Positions 11,374-22,085 of a DNA stretch of 64,000 bases are shown piece after piece. This stretch comes from Galeruca laticollis (taxonomy: Eukaryota > Arthropoda > Insecta > Coleoptera > Chrysomelidae). The DNA lies in the NCBI GenBank assembly GCA_963921935.1, contig OY998180.1, positions 99,603,480-99,667,479 of the forward strand. The letters run 5' to 3'. The translations under genes were made by a program, and so were the position numbers. The stretch's first letter is position 1. The number at the start of each line of letters is the position of its first letter. Below the pieces are notes generated by a model that was not told the DNA's origin, made no database searches, and saw only the letters and a list, made by a program, of their open reading frames with translations.

Positions 11374-12192
11374 CTAATTGACGAAATCTATAATAGGGTT
11401 ACCAATGCTCTTGTTAACACCAGGACTGGTTATTTGACAAATAAACTTGTTGTATATTTCAACCCTTGCATTAGATGTGAACCAAGTAAGGCAATCTATG
11501 CCAACTGTATTATTATTATTTAAAATTACGTTACAATTCTCCCGATACATTCCATGTTTACGAAAATTAAAGTTACTTGTTAAGTAGTTTGTCATTTCTT
11601 CTTTCTGGAACACCCCACAGAAGTCTTGAGTAATATCGAGGTCTATAAGATAATAGTCTTCTGGTTGTAATTGTTTTAATAATTCGGGTAATTCTTTCAA
11701 CAGTGTTTCCACATTTACATCTGCTAGTTCCACTTTATATGGTATACATACAGGTTCATCATATTTTTTCCTAATTCTTTCCATACTTTCTCCAAGAACT
11801 TCGCGAACACCTTTGGCCATCTGATTGTCGCTGTGCAAGAAGAAGGGTAGCTTGGCTTTAACTCCGTGTCTCGCAGAAACAAGGTCACCAAATTTCTCTC
11901 GAAGGTAACTGTTAAACGAGCCACAAATTTCCTTTTTTACAAGTACACTTCCTCCATTACAGTCCTCCGAACCGCATAACTTTACAACCATTATATTGTC
12001 ACAAAATGGATCCGTTATCGGTCTAAGTGCCTCTCTCAGTAGCTCTTCCCCTTCCGTGTAATCGATATTTCCAATATCCGTAATTAGATTGTCTATATTT
12101 TCTGTTAGTAACCATGTTCCGAATCTTTCGTTAGTCGGTTTAACCTTTCTTCCATATAACTCGCTTACAGTGTAAACTTGGTTGGATGACAT
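11374..12192 (-). CDS. Gene A of the inverted-arm block (candidate replication-type protein, weak)
   Basis: A 272-codon frame from the ATG at 12,192. Upstream codons lack an ATG. No family is recognised with certainty. The pattern YYLIDLDITQDFCGVF, then NNNNTVGIDCLTWFTSNAR and RVEIYNKFICQ, and a GITRLEATIY stretch just past the stop, recalls the layout of Rep_trans-type rolling-circle initiators (RxDxxxD, then a Y-x-K motif, then RxE). That is a motif-level resemblance only. Conserved sequence continues beyond the stop at 11,374 and a second stop near 11,263 toward gene B, so the gene is probably nonsense-mutated. Decayed copies lie in both arms. Confidence 0.45.
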   Translation of the reverse strand: MSSNQVYTVSELYGRKVKPTNERFGTWLLTENIDNLITDIGNIDYTEGEELLREALRPITDPFCDNIMVVKLCGSEDCNGGSVLVKKEICGSFNSYLREKFGDLVSARHGVKAKLPFFLHSDNQMAKGVREVLGESMERIRKKYDEPVCIPYKVELADVNVETLLKELPELLKQLQPEDYYLIDLDITQDFCGVFQKEEMTNYLTSNFNFRKHGMYRENCNVILNNNNTVGIDCLTWFTSNARVEIYNKFICQITSPGVNKSIGNPIIDFVN

Positions 12193-12289
12193 GTTATCAC
12201 TTCTACGATCTGGCAATCAGTAAACTGGGTATTGCTTTAGACGCTCTTATTTATAGCAATCGTGGAAAGAAGTTCGGTTATTTTCGCTT

Positions 12290-12575
12290 ATCATCGGACA
12301 GTATTGCATAACAAAAGTACTTAATGTGACAAACTCGGGACTTAAGCTGCGGAAGGTGGCAAAAGGGTGGGGAGGCGAAATTAAAAACATTACTATGCAG
12401 AAGATTGAAGATCGTATTAAATTAAGGTTTTGCCAGCGCTTAGAACAAATTCCCGACGTACAGAAGTGGTAATATCTGGAATTAAAGAAGTTATGCATAG
12501 AGGTAGAATCCGGTACATATTAAAACTGGGCAATATATAAATGTTTTTTTTACCTTTCTAAAAGGCTTACCGCCT
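12290..12575 (+). pseudogene. Fourth, inverted partial copy of gene C
   Basis: On the plus strand, upstream of gene A, a frame resembles the middle of gene C (ITMQKIEDRIKLRF, VISGIKEVMHRGRIRYIL). It points away from gene A. So the centre itself contains an inverted pair, an older trace of the same kind of duplication that made the arms. Confidence 0.65.
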
Positions 12576-12874
12576 CCTGGGTAGGGCATGGAAAGAGATG
12601 AAATTTTTTTTACTGTATATATTTTGTGAAAACCTGTAATATTTTTTATAACGAAATCAGAGTGATCATAATTAAACAGTGATGAGGAAGCGGTATTTAG
12701 ATAATTTTTTTTGTAATAAGATGAAGAATGAAACTAACACTGTTTTTTTCCAGAGTCAGCAATCATACAAATAATAAGATGGTGTTTATCGTCTACTCAA
12801 CGCGTAAGTGTTTATCTAATGTAGTGACGTATCTAACATAATACCGTTTGTTCAACTTAAATCCGACCAACTGT
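12576..12874. other. Spacer without recognised feature
   Basis: AT-rich sequence between the fourth gene C copy and the right arm. I see no coding frame or repeat unit. Confidence 0.4.
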
Positions 12875-13120
12875 AGCAAAGTTCCCTTATGACATCTTTA
12901 TGTCGACACCCTGTATATTGATTGAACGTAGTAGTGCCTTTTGACATCTTTATGTCGACACTCTGTATATTGATTGAACGTCATAATGACGTATTGTTTT
13001 CGTTATCAAACCAATAATAGCAGAGTGTCTTTTTTTTACATCTTCATGTCGACACCCTGTATATTGACCATTCGATGTATTGACCCTTTGTTTTTGTTCG
13101 ATAAAAAATGCATCTTATTG

Positions 13121-13125
13121 GTATA

Positions 13126-13190
<65 letters not shown>
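13121..13190. repeat. (TA)n microsatellite, right arm
   Basis: TA tract of about 70 bp, the mirror of 9,495-9,557, with a short GTGTATATAT interruption at its outer side. Confidence 0.95.
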
Positions 13191-13195
<5 letters not shown>

Positions 13196-13429
13196 TATGA
13201 TAAATTTTTATAGAAAATTAAATACATATTTGTGCCTCAGGGTGGGCTGGTTTTTTTATAACAGAAAGGTCACTGCAAAGTCTTACTGCATTTCATTTTC
13301 TCAATTAAATATGGGGACTCATCATATATATTTCTTTAACATTAAATAGGAACAAAAGTGGAAAAAATTGTAAAACAACGATATCTTTAAAAGTTTTTAT
13401 TTGAATATTTATACAGGTTTATCAAAACG

Positions 13430-14370
13430 TATACACACAATAAAACTCTTTCTTTGTTTCTGTCGCGTGTATATTTTACTACGTTAATTTTTATTTTAAT
13501 ACTTTAATCTAAGTCTATTTCTTCTTCTAATTCTCGTTCTAACTAGTAATTCGAAAGGAAAAAAACATTTATATATTGTGTAGTTTTAATATGTACCGGA
13601 TTCTACCTCTACGCATAACTTCTTTAATTCCAGATATTACCACTTCTGTATCTCCAACCTTAATATAGCATTTTTGAGAGGTTCGAACATTTTTCTCCTT
13701 ATTATTATTCGATCTCTATATAATTATTAGGTAAGAAGTCTTATGCCAACTGTTTTATTATTATTATTTACAATTACGTTACAATTCTCCCGATACATTC
13801 CATTTTACTCTGTTATACACAATTATAAATATTTTCTATCTTAGCGAATGTGTTGTCTTAGGTAAGACGTAATACCATTTGTAGTAAATGTTAAAAAAAC
13901 GTTTCTTCTTCTGTAGGCAAACATATTATCTCCATACATTTATTATAAAGTATTGTAACATAACCATCTGCAATAAGACCTGCTCTATTGTTGTTGTAAA
14001 CACTTAGAAAATATATATTCGTTTTTTATTGTTTATGGTAATGGGTGCTGGCTCTAGACAAGTAAGTCTCTCCAGCTATAATGTAACACTTTTGTATAAT
14101 TCGAACATTGTCTCTGTTCTCCTTTCTTAGAGGTGCATGCAGAGAGAGAATGTAATTTATAACCTTCTTCCTTGCGTCGATTTCTTTTTTTTAGTAGTAA
14201 ATTTATTTGTAAACCCGTCAACTTTCTTGTATTGTTGTTACCCCAATAAACATATTGCAACATATTGCTAAGCACAAGACAGCAACTGTTTTGCAGACTT
14301 TTTTTTGACAACTTTGCCCACATTTTTGCAATCGACACAGAGTATAACGGAGAATTCTGGAAGTACAATT
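13430..14370 (-). pseudogene. Gene B and C remnants in right arm
   Basis: Mirror copy of 8,370-9,290. The B start reads LQNSCCLVLSNMLQYVYWGN from about 14,330, and broken gene C pieces follow at 13,990-13,450. It shares with the left arm the same truncation of gene B, which shows that the decay preceded or was copied with the inverted duplication. Confidence 0.65.
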
Positions 14371-14449
14371 TTTACTATCTTGTAGCAGAGTTATACAATC
14401 TTCTAAAGGAGTATAACCTTCTACATGGAAATTTCCAATAGAGTAGTTG

Positions 14450-14960
14450 TATATTGGGTGGATAATGTAGGCTGACGACGATAGATAGCAAGACAAGGTA
14501 ACTGTAATACCGACACCTGGTGAATAATGTAGGTTGACGACGATAGATGGCAAGGTAACTGCATTGTCGACATCTGGTGGATTATATAGTTAGGCCAATC
14601 AGACACGATGACGCTAACCAACCAGAGAACGAGTCCAATCCGATAATAATTTGGGTTTACTTCCGCTACACAAGATTTCGTGGGTTTGCTATGTTAGGTT
14701 ATCGACGTCACGGCTAGATAGAAGATGACACAAGTTTAACTGTATTAAGGACACGTGGTGGACCATGTAGATTGACGACGACGACAACAGATGGCAAGAC
14801 AAGGTAACTGTATTACCGACACCTGGTGGATAATGTAGGTTGACGACGAGAGATTGCAAGGTAACTGCATTGTCGACATCTGGTGGATTATGTAGTTTGG
14901 CCAATCATACACGAGGACGTTAACCAACCAGAGAACGAGTCCAATCATACACCAGGACGC
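14450..14960 (-). repeat. ~65-70-bp tandem repeat, right arm
   Basis: Mirror of the array at 7,835-8,330, with units containing CGACACCTGGTG(G/A)ATAATGTAGG on the plus strand. Confidence 0.75.
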
Positions 14961-15269
14961 TGATCGAACAGAGACGAGGATGCCCCGACTTCTCTCATCC
15001 TCGTGGAGTTTGCTTCTTTTACACAACCCTGTATACCTTTACACCCTAATGTGTTTACGACTACACCCTGTATAACATTTTACGACTACACATCGTCGTA
15101 GTGACGTACATAACATAATACCGTTGATTCAACATTAATCTGATTAATAATAACAAAGTGCCCCCTTATAAAGCAGAGTAATATGGTTATCTTACCTATA
15201 CGACTTATTTGTACGGAGGCATGCTGTTTAAAATTCAATAATATTTTTTCTTCTATCTTTTTCACTCCA

Positions 15270-15710
15270 CCGTATATTTGTTCACTTTTACTCCAATGTG
15301 GTAATGCTGTTGACGATATCTATAATTTGGTTTCCAATGCTCTTGTTAAATCCAGGACTGGTTATTTGACAAATAAATTTGTTGTATATTTTAAATCTTG
15401 CATTAGATGTGAGTCAAGTGAGGAAATCTTTGCCAACTGTTTTATCATTGTTTACAATAACGTCGCACCTTTCCTTGTACTCTTCTTGGATGCAAAAGTT
15501 AAAAAAATTGTTTGTCGGAAAACTTGGTATTTCTTTAAGTAGCCTATCGAGTTTAACGGCCGTCAATTCTACTTTGTGTTAGTTAGTAAGAGGAAAGACA
15601 GCTTAGCCTTAACACCGTGTTTTACAGAAACTAATTCGCCAAACTTTCCACGTATATAACTATTAAAAGAACCACATATTTCTTTTTTAACAAGTTAAGA
15701 ATTTCTATCC
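15270..15710 (-). pseudogene. Gene A remnant in right arm
   Basis: Mirror of 7,020-7,452 with the same internal shortening and the same stop after the conserved TVGKDFLT-like motif. The shared defects show that both arms descend from one already-decayed copy. Confidence 0.7.
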
Positions 15711-15799
15711 CAGTCCTCTAAGTCGCATAACTTTACAATCATTATGTTGTCACGAAATTGGTTCTGTTATTGGTATAAGTCCATCTTCCAGCGCGTTTA

Positions 15800-16060
15800 A
15801 TCGACTTCAATCTGACCAATAATAGCAGAGATATGTGCTAGTGCCCTAATGGCATCTCTTTTGCACATCCTGTATACGATAATAATCTAACAAATATAAT
15901 AGCGTTTATTTGACTTCAATCCGACCAATAATAGCAGAGATATACGTTAGTGCACTAATGGCATCTTTTTTTGTACATCCTGTATACGATAATATTCTAA
16001 AAATCATATTGCCGTTTATTAGACTCCAATCCGACAAATAATAACAGAGATATGGGGAAA
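15800..16060. repeat. ~120-bp TATCGTATAC repeat units, outer right arm
   Basis: Mirror of 6,690-6,960. Units contain GTATACGATAATA preceded by a TGCCATTAGG-like segment in reverse. They are similar to the repeats inside the intact Polinton at 48.2-49.5 kb. Confidence 0.75.
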
Positions 16061-16234
16061 TGCCTTTAGTACGTGCGCAGAATTTTGAAATGTGTTTTTC
16101 GGCTTATATGTAACGGAAAACATGCGCAGTATACGGAAAAAGTAGCCTCGCTACCCCAGCTACCCACGGCCGTTTTGGCATTCTTGTGAATAACAAATAG
16201 ATATATGTTAGTACCGTTATGGCGATGACGACGA

Positions 16235-16395
16235 CGACGACGATAGATGTCAAGACAAGGTAACTGTATTACCGACACCTGTTGGATAATGTAGGTTGAC
16301 GACGACGACGATAGATGGCAGGACAAGGTAACTGTATTACCGACACCTGTTGGATAGTGTAGGTTGACGACGACGACGATAGATGGCAAGGATTT
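16235..16395 (-). repeat. Extra units of the ~65-bp repeat outside the right arm
   Basis: Two and a half units with GACAAGGTAACTGTATTACC, then CACCTGTTGGATA and a GACGACGACGA run. They match the arrays inside the arms but lie beyond the end of the inverted repeat, so the block's right side is longer than its left. Confidence 0.7.
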
Positions 16396-16865
16396 GACGG
16401 ATGACACGTACGACGGAACGCATATACGTCACATATGACAGATGAGACATTTGACGGATGGCCATACGGCACGTACGTCACGTATAACAGATGAGACATT
16501 TGACGGATGACACATACGACGGAACACATATACGGTACGTAGACAACGTGACGGCATAGGGTGTGGTCACGACGGAACGCACATACGGTACATAGACAAA
16601 TCATAGATAATATGAAATCACAGAACAGGCATACGACACATTTGACAGTTGGTACACGTGACGGGGATTGACAGATGACACACGGAACACATGAGAGTCG
16701 ACACAGAACATAAGATGGATATGACTGTTGACAGATGACACGACACTTATGACATATGGTACAGAACACATGACTGTTGACACATTTGACAGATGACAGA
16801 TAACACGTGTGACAGATGACAGCTACGTCATATGGCGTGGTCATGTGACGTCACACACAATGACC
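16396..16865. repeat. Degenerate GACGNN/ACGT-rich short-unit array
   Basis: About 470 bp of short irregular units such as GACGGATGACACATACG and GACAGATGAC. Composition and unit style match the arrays in the intact Polinton at 49,210-49,330 and 49,590-50,050. No gene is present; the frames across it are repeat artefacts. Confidence 0.65.
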
Positions 16866-16880
16866 TTGGTCTAAGGTAAC

Positions 16881-17235
16881 CCATACTCTACTATTCTGTT
16901 TTGAAATCAACACTTGCTTGAAGTAACTTAAGATTATCTAGATCTATAAGGCCGTTAAAACGTTGTGAAATTTAAAAAGGAAAAATTTCAAATTTGTTGG
17001 GTTTGGCAATTTGAATATTTTTGAGGCTTTTATGTCAGCGCGATATTTGTGGGAAGATTGCTGAAATACCGTTGTGACTACAAAAGGATCACTATTGATT
17101 GCATTTGGGTATAATTTAAAAGCAATTTTGGGGTCTATGAAAGACCTACTCGAACCGGAGTCGATCAAGAATTTTAGATTATGTTCAGATAGAACTACAT
17201 AGGGCAGTTCGCTAGATTTAACATTGTTAAGTGAA
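16881..17235 (-). pseudogene. gypsy aspartic protease region
   Basis: The frame shows the retropepsin active-site block LIDSGSSRSFID near 17,165. Further down, through a frameshift near 16,950, it shows LIDLDNLKLLQASVDFK, the block that leads from protease to RT in errantiviruses. It ends in a stop at the junction with the inserted block near 16,885. RT sequence resumes only at 6,590. Confidence 0.75.
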
Positions 17236-17394
17236 ATAATTTCGGGGCTGAAACAACTGGGTTTATTTTGTGAGGTATGTTCCGAGGCACTTACTGAGAA
17301 TTTACGCCATCGTCGAGTGGCTCTGTTGTATCACCATTATTTTTATCATCGGGGTATGGTAACTGATAGGAATGGTCATCATCGTCTTGTGATT

Positions 17395-18575
17395 CTACAT
17401 TATAGAGTTCTTCAGATATAAAATTGGGACGATTATTTGGAGTTCTATTATTTGTAGTCGGGAATTGTCTGTTGAACTGATTTGTATTTCTAGTTTACAT
17501 CGACATGGGCGATGGTTTAGGGAATCTATTATTATTTGGATTGGGTCTGAACACATTGGTATTCGAATTTGGTTATCTAAAGACTTGAGAGTTCCTAGGA
17601 AAATTGTGTTGTATTTGTCGGGGTTGTATTGGTATAGGTTGAGAAGGAAAGTTATTCGTTTGTCTGGTAAACAAGTGATTCGGAGTATGCGAATTAAATG
17701 AAGATTGATTGGGTGTTTGCATTGATAGATGATTCGATCTGTTACTATTATTGGCAAATTGTCTAGGGAAATTTCTATTAGATGAATTTTGAAGAGAATG
17801 GGCATTTTCTTCTTGAATAACGTATTGCATAGCCTCTGTTAAAGAAGCGGGCCTCATGCATCGGATGGTGGTTCCTAGGAGTTCTCTTAACCCGGAGAGA
17901 AATGTTTTGAGGGCTAAATTTTGATATAGGGTATTTTTGAGAAATCTAGCAGCCTCTGTATTTTCGTGGATATTAACATAGCTACTAATTAAATTTAGAA
18001 TATGTAAGCATCTATCATAGAACGATTGAGAAGACTCATTCGAATTTTGTTTGAGCATTACAAGATCTCTATTCAAGCAAACTTCGTCTCTTTGGTCTGA
18101 GAAATTACTAGTCAGAACGTTTTTTTAATTCGACCCATGTATTAAAAGAGTGGATATTTATTATATTTTTAGCGTTTCCTTTAATTTTTGATAATATAGA
18201 ATTCAACAAATAAATATTCTGAAAGTTATTGTGGTTTTCCCTATCTTCGAAATGAGCAATAATGGATTCACTTACAGAAATAAATCTGTTTAAGTCGTTA
18301 GGGTTACCATCAAATTCTGGAATGCAGTTAATATATTCCCATTTAAATTGTGCTTGTGCCATTTCTGATTCTAATTGATCGTTATTTACGATTGGTTGCG
18401 TTATAAGGTTCGATGAATGACTACTACTTAGGTTATTTACTCTTAAGGTATTTGATATTTTAGATTTATGCTTAAACCTTGTTTTATCGTTAGAATTTGA
18501 TGCAGTAGAAAGAGAACCACCGCTCAATTTACTAAAAGCAGTTTGAATTTCATCCAAAAGATTATTTGAATTCAT
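17395..18575 (-). pseudogene. gypsy gag, frameshifted
   Basis: The ATG at 18,575 (MNSNNLLDEIQ) opens a 155-codon frame. Gag continues in a second frame (18,076-17,573) and then a third (to about 17,395). The segment MRPASLTEAMQYVIQEEN is characteristic of errantivirus-type Gag, and a Gln/Asn/Pro-rich tail follows. No CCHC zinc knuckle is seen, as expected for this group. At least two frameshifts disable it. Confidence 0.75.
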
Positions 18576-18847
18576 AAATTGTACTTACAAAATAATCAAT
18601 GCGACTTTGATCATGTTTTTCTTAACTATAAGGGGTAGTTAATCCCTGCAGAATTCAGTCGATGTGGGTCCTAATTCTCGAAATACGGAATGGTCTGGAA
18701 CAGGTCTCCAATAGACTGATGATTCTAAAACTGGTACTTCACTGCACACAGGCCGGTTCTTTTTCACTTTAAACTTGTTTGCAAAGTTCGATTTGTCGGT
18801 AAATCGTTGAAACGAATATCGGACGTTCAATACGCACGACCCGAACA

Positions 18848-18865
18848 ATCCTACTGACTGCGCCA
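18848..18865 (-). promoter_or_regulatory. Primer-binding site, tRNA-Ser type
   Basis: The minus strand reads TGGCGCAGTCAGTAGGAT directly downstream of the LTR. This matches the complement of a tRNA-Ser 3' end, the primer used by 17.6/297-type errantiviruses. Confidence 0.75.
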
Positions 18866-18868
18866 AAA

Positions 18869-19074
18869 ATGTACTTTATTTCGTAAATCTACTTTTTAAA
18901 AACTACAAACTAACTATACCGACAATATTGGTTCGGTTCTAACTGCTGACTGACTAATTCTTGAAAGAAAATGAATTTATATATAAATCTAAAAATACAA
19001 CGTAAGCAAATTACAATATCATATTATTATAACTGATCTGCGGGTGAGGGTGATATAATTAGTGTAATATCACT
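18869..19074 (-). repeat. 5' LTR of the gypsy element
   Basis: On the minus strand it begins AGTGATATTACACTAATTAT near 19,074, contains a TATATATAAAT box and an AATAAA signal, and ends just before the primer-binding site. About 206 bp, short for the group. The partner 3' LTR is not in the window. The outer boundary is set by the usual AGTGA start and is approximate. Confidence 0.6.
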
Positions 19075-19178
19075 TCACATTGTTTCTTTTAAATAATTTC
19101 AATTGATACATCTTATCTTTTTCACTTCACATCCTGTATATATAGTTTACTAAAAAAATAAACGGTTTTAAACACTAC

Positions 19179-20032
19179 CTTTTCCGCATTCTATCATAAA
19201 ATTGTCACTTGTATACACTTCGGGGGATGTATCGGGCTAACAAACCGAAATTTCTCCAAAAATAACCAAAAATGTAGTATATCTGGATTTATAGGACCCG
19301 CTGTACTCGCTCTAGTCAGCTGAAAATCAATAGAATACATCTGTGAGACACCTTGAAAAGTATCCAATTATAAAATTAGTCACTTGTATACACTCCGGAG
19401 GCTGTATCGTGCTAACAACCCGAAATTTCTCCAAAAAGGACCAAAAATGTAGCACTTCAGGTACCATAGCACCCGTTGTACTAGCTCTGGTGATCTAAAA
19501 ATCAATCAGGTTCATCTATAAGATGCCCTGAATAATAATCAATTATAAAATTGTTCACTTGTATATACTCCTGAGGCTGTATCGTGATTACAAACTGAAA
19601 TTTCTTCAAAAATATCGTACTTAAAGTACTAGGTATAGCACCTGTTGTACTAGCTCTGGTGAGCTGAATATCAATAGGGTTCATCTGTGACGTATCCTGA
19701 ATTATATTCAATCATAAAATTGGTGACTTGTTGCAACTCCGGAGGCTGTATCGTACTAACCAACTGAAATTTCTCAAAAAATTACAAAAATGTCGTACTT
19801 CAAGTACAATAGCACCCGTTGTACTGCCTCTGGTGGGCTGAAAATCAATAGGGTTCATCTGAGAGATGTCCTGAACAATATTCAATCATAAAATTGGTGA
19901 CTTGTTGCACTTCGGAGGCTGTATCGTGCTGACAAGACATGTAACGAAAAGTGGCCGACGACAACGACGACGTCATACACACAAAATTTTTTTGAGGTAA
20001 ACGAAGCATAGTAGATAGGTTGGGCGGAAAAG
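19179..20032. mobile_element. Short-TIR element filled with ~180-bp tandem repeat, copy 1
   Basis: Ends are CTTTTCCGC and GCGGAAAAG, a 9-bp inverted repeat. Inside are about four units of ~180 bp. Each contains CACTTGTATACACTYCGG, GGCTGTATCGTGCTAACAA, AATTTCTCCAAAAA, ATAGCACCCGTTGTACT and AATCAATAGGGTTCATCTG. The right end is non-repetitive (GACATGTAACGAAAA, then a GACGACGACG stretch, then GATAGGTTGGGCGGAAAAG). No coding capacity. It is probably a non-autonomous DNA transposon. Confidence 0.65.
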
Positions 20033-21229
20033 TAAAAGTATGCGTTTTAATGATATGCGTTGTACAAAATAAATCCCACTACATGTCATTCATAACAATA
20101 ATCTAAATTTTATATTATTGAAGTGGGGCATTGCAATTTTTTATAGGCTTTATGTAAGAACATGGTGCATAATTTAAGTTGACTATATGATTATTGATGG
20201 CATTTCATTAAACTAATATATACTTACGTTTATATATGGTTGGTACGGAAGAGTCTAATGTAGGTCACAATCATGATGGATTCTCCAATGCCAATGATAT
20301 ACTACAATATGTTGATGGTATACTAGCTGATGTTGATGGTATTCCACTAGATGTAGATTGTACATTGATATTGACTGCTTTACCACGAATGTTCCGACAA
20401 AAATTAAACTTTAAAAATTCAGAATAATGTTAAAAACTATTAAAATACAGAAATAACCAAAAATAGCAGAAACTATACAGAATGCAATAAAAATGAAATC
20501 ACCTTAACCACATGAAGTTATTATGCTAAAACCTGCATACAAAATGGCGACTACTAAAAAGTTACAGCAAAAGCAGAAAACCTCACCTCAAAACAGTAAT
20601 TTGCACGGACACAAAACTTAAATGAATTAGTCAAAGTAGGCAACCGTTGACAAAAAAGAAGAATAGCACAGCTAGCGACACCTACAGGTCTGTCCCCTGA
20701 GTTATGTATTTGGTTTGACCTTGGGCAACCTACGCGGGATATCTAGGGGTTAGTTATCTCTGCTTTCACGGAGACATAATCTTTGACTGAGACTGAATAC
20801 ACGTATTTCGAACGACGACGGTTACGTATAGTTTTTCGGCCGGTGTTGCCAGACTTTAGATTCTAGAACAAATTTCAATTCGTCAACCTACCCCGTGCGC
20901 CAACTAACCTCAGTCTCGCCTACGACTAATAAAACACAAACGTTGTCTTTGGCGAAAATATAAACACATAGGGCTTCTTAATGATTTTCAAAACCAACGC
21001 AAATTTTCTAATTCCTTACAACTTTTTCTCAAAACTAAAATATAAACTTTTCAAGAAAATATTATTGCTAGTGGTAACATTTAACGTCTAAAGTTTCTAT
21101 ACCTCTACTTCAAAAGTCCGACCAAACTCTATGCACTTGCGACAAAGAACCGTTTGAAACTCTTGCTTTCACTAGAGAAAATAAAAAAAATAACCTCTTT
21201 CATCCATCAACTGTCCTCGTCTTAGTGTA
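20033..21229. other. Intergenic sequence without recognised gene
   Basis: I see no gene or family motif. A 63-codon frame at 20,236-20,427 looks like a short GAT/GTT-rich repeat. The stretch 20,640-20,900 is less AT-rich and could be a short interspersed repeat, but nothing decisive is visible. Confidence 0.4.
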
Positions 21230-22085
21230 CTCGTATCTTTGGAACAAGTAGTATTTACAGCAGATCGTGTTAAACAACAATTATTAAAACTTCCATCCAA
21301 TGCTTCTCCTGGTTTGTAGGTATAACTCCGAAATTGTTGAAAAACTGTGCATACACCCTAGTACTACATTTATCTCTAATTATGCATACCTCATTTACTC
21401 ACAGTTCCTTACCCCCTAGTTGGAAATTAGCATCTATTACCCCTATTTTTGAAAAACTGGACCCGAGCAACGATCACTCAATAAGTTTGTTGCCAATAAT
21501 CAGTAAGGTTATAGAAGCCATTATTTGAGATGACAGATTAGGGAAAATGTGATTCCAACACAACAATAAGGTTTTATCCCAGGGCGTTCCACGTTAACCA
21601 ACCTACTACACTGTGTTAATGATTGGACATTATCCCTTAACGACCTGCAGCCCGTTAATGTTATTCATTTGGACTTTTCCAAAGCCTTCGATCATGAACC
21701 GCAGCAGAGACTTCTACACAAATTTTACTACTTCGGCGTCCGAGGCACTTTGTTACTCGGGATTGAGAATTTCCTAACGGATAGATACTATAAAGTTAGA
21801 GTCGAAAAAACTCTCTCACAAGATGGACTAGTAAATAGAGTACCACGGGGTTCAGTACTTGGCCCTTTGCTTCTTACCGTTTGCACCATCCATCTTATTC
21901 ACTACGTCTCAAGCAAAATATCGCTCTCCGCTGATGACGCCAAAATCTATGCTAATCCAATGAACCACGAGCGAATCCTTCAGGAAGATTTGAACTCCAA
22001 CTCAGTGTGTTGCTCTGAATGGTTCATTCCATTGAATACTGATAAGTGCGTGGTACTTCGAAACGGTTTTAAAGATTAAAACTAA
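21230..22085 (+). pseudogene. Non-LTR reverse transcriptase, N-terminal and core part
   Basis: Broken frames carry RT motifs: SLPPSWKLASITPIF (21,400), LLPIISKVIEAII (21,490), IHLDFSKAFDHE (21,670), RVPRGSVLGPLLL (21,840), and SADDAKIYA, the catalytic xxDD motif, near 21,940. Several frameshifts and stops. The gene is cut at 22,085 by the second satellite-bearing element and resumes after 23,310. Jockey/CR1-like; dead copy. Confidence 0.75.

Larger units (their letters stand above)
12875..16136 (-). repeat. Right arm of the large inverted repeat
   Basis: Reverse complement of 6,600-9,792, with the same order of parts: TATACAGGGTGTCGAC units (12,880-13,070), (TA)n, gene C/B/A remnants, ~65-bp tandem repeat and the TATCGTATAC units (15,800-16,060). 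Differences from the left arm are scattered substitutions and small indels. Confidence 0.85.
6591..16880. mobile_element. Unclassified 10.3-kb block with ~3.2-kb inverted arms, inserted in gypsy
   Basis: The block interrupts the gypsy element. It has a left arm (6,600-9,792), a centre (9,793-12,874) and a right arm (12,875-16,136, the reverse complement of the left), followed by 0.75 kb of tandem arrays. Each arm carries the decayed remains of one gene cassette, and the centre holds the best-preserved copy plus a fourth partial copy in opposite orientation. Arms are nearly identical over long stretches, including mirrored (TA)n tracts, so they arose recently by inverted duplication or are kept alike by conversion. 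I do not recognise the family. No short TIR or target duplication could be settled: the left edge next to gypsy is at about 6,591, and the right edge is near 16,880. Confidence 0.6.
3604..19074 (-). mobile_element. Ty3/gypsy (errantivirus-like) LTR retrotransposon split by a 10.3-kb insertion
   Basis: On the minus strand the order is LTR (19,074-18,869), primer-binding site, gag, protease, then a foreign block (16,880-6,591), then RT, RNase H, integrase and the beginning of an env-like frame. This is the gene order of insect errantiviruses. The downstream LTR is missing: the element stops at 3,604 against a pogo-type remnant. Gag and pol carry frameshifts. The N-terminal part of the RT that normally lies between the protease and the [11 protein letters not shown] motif is absent at the insertion site, so the insertion came with a deletion or a later loss. 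It is a dead copy. Confidence 0.8.

Noticed and set aside
20236..20427. 63-codon acidic frame
   Set aside because: Made of a short GATGTTGATGG-like repeat; no support as a gene.
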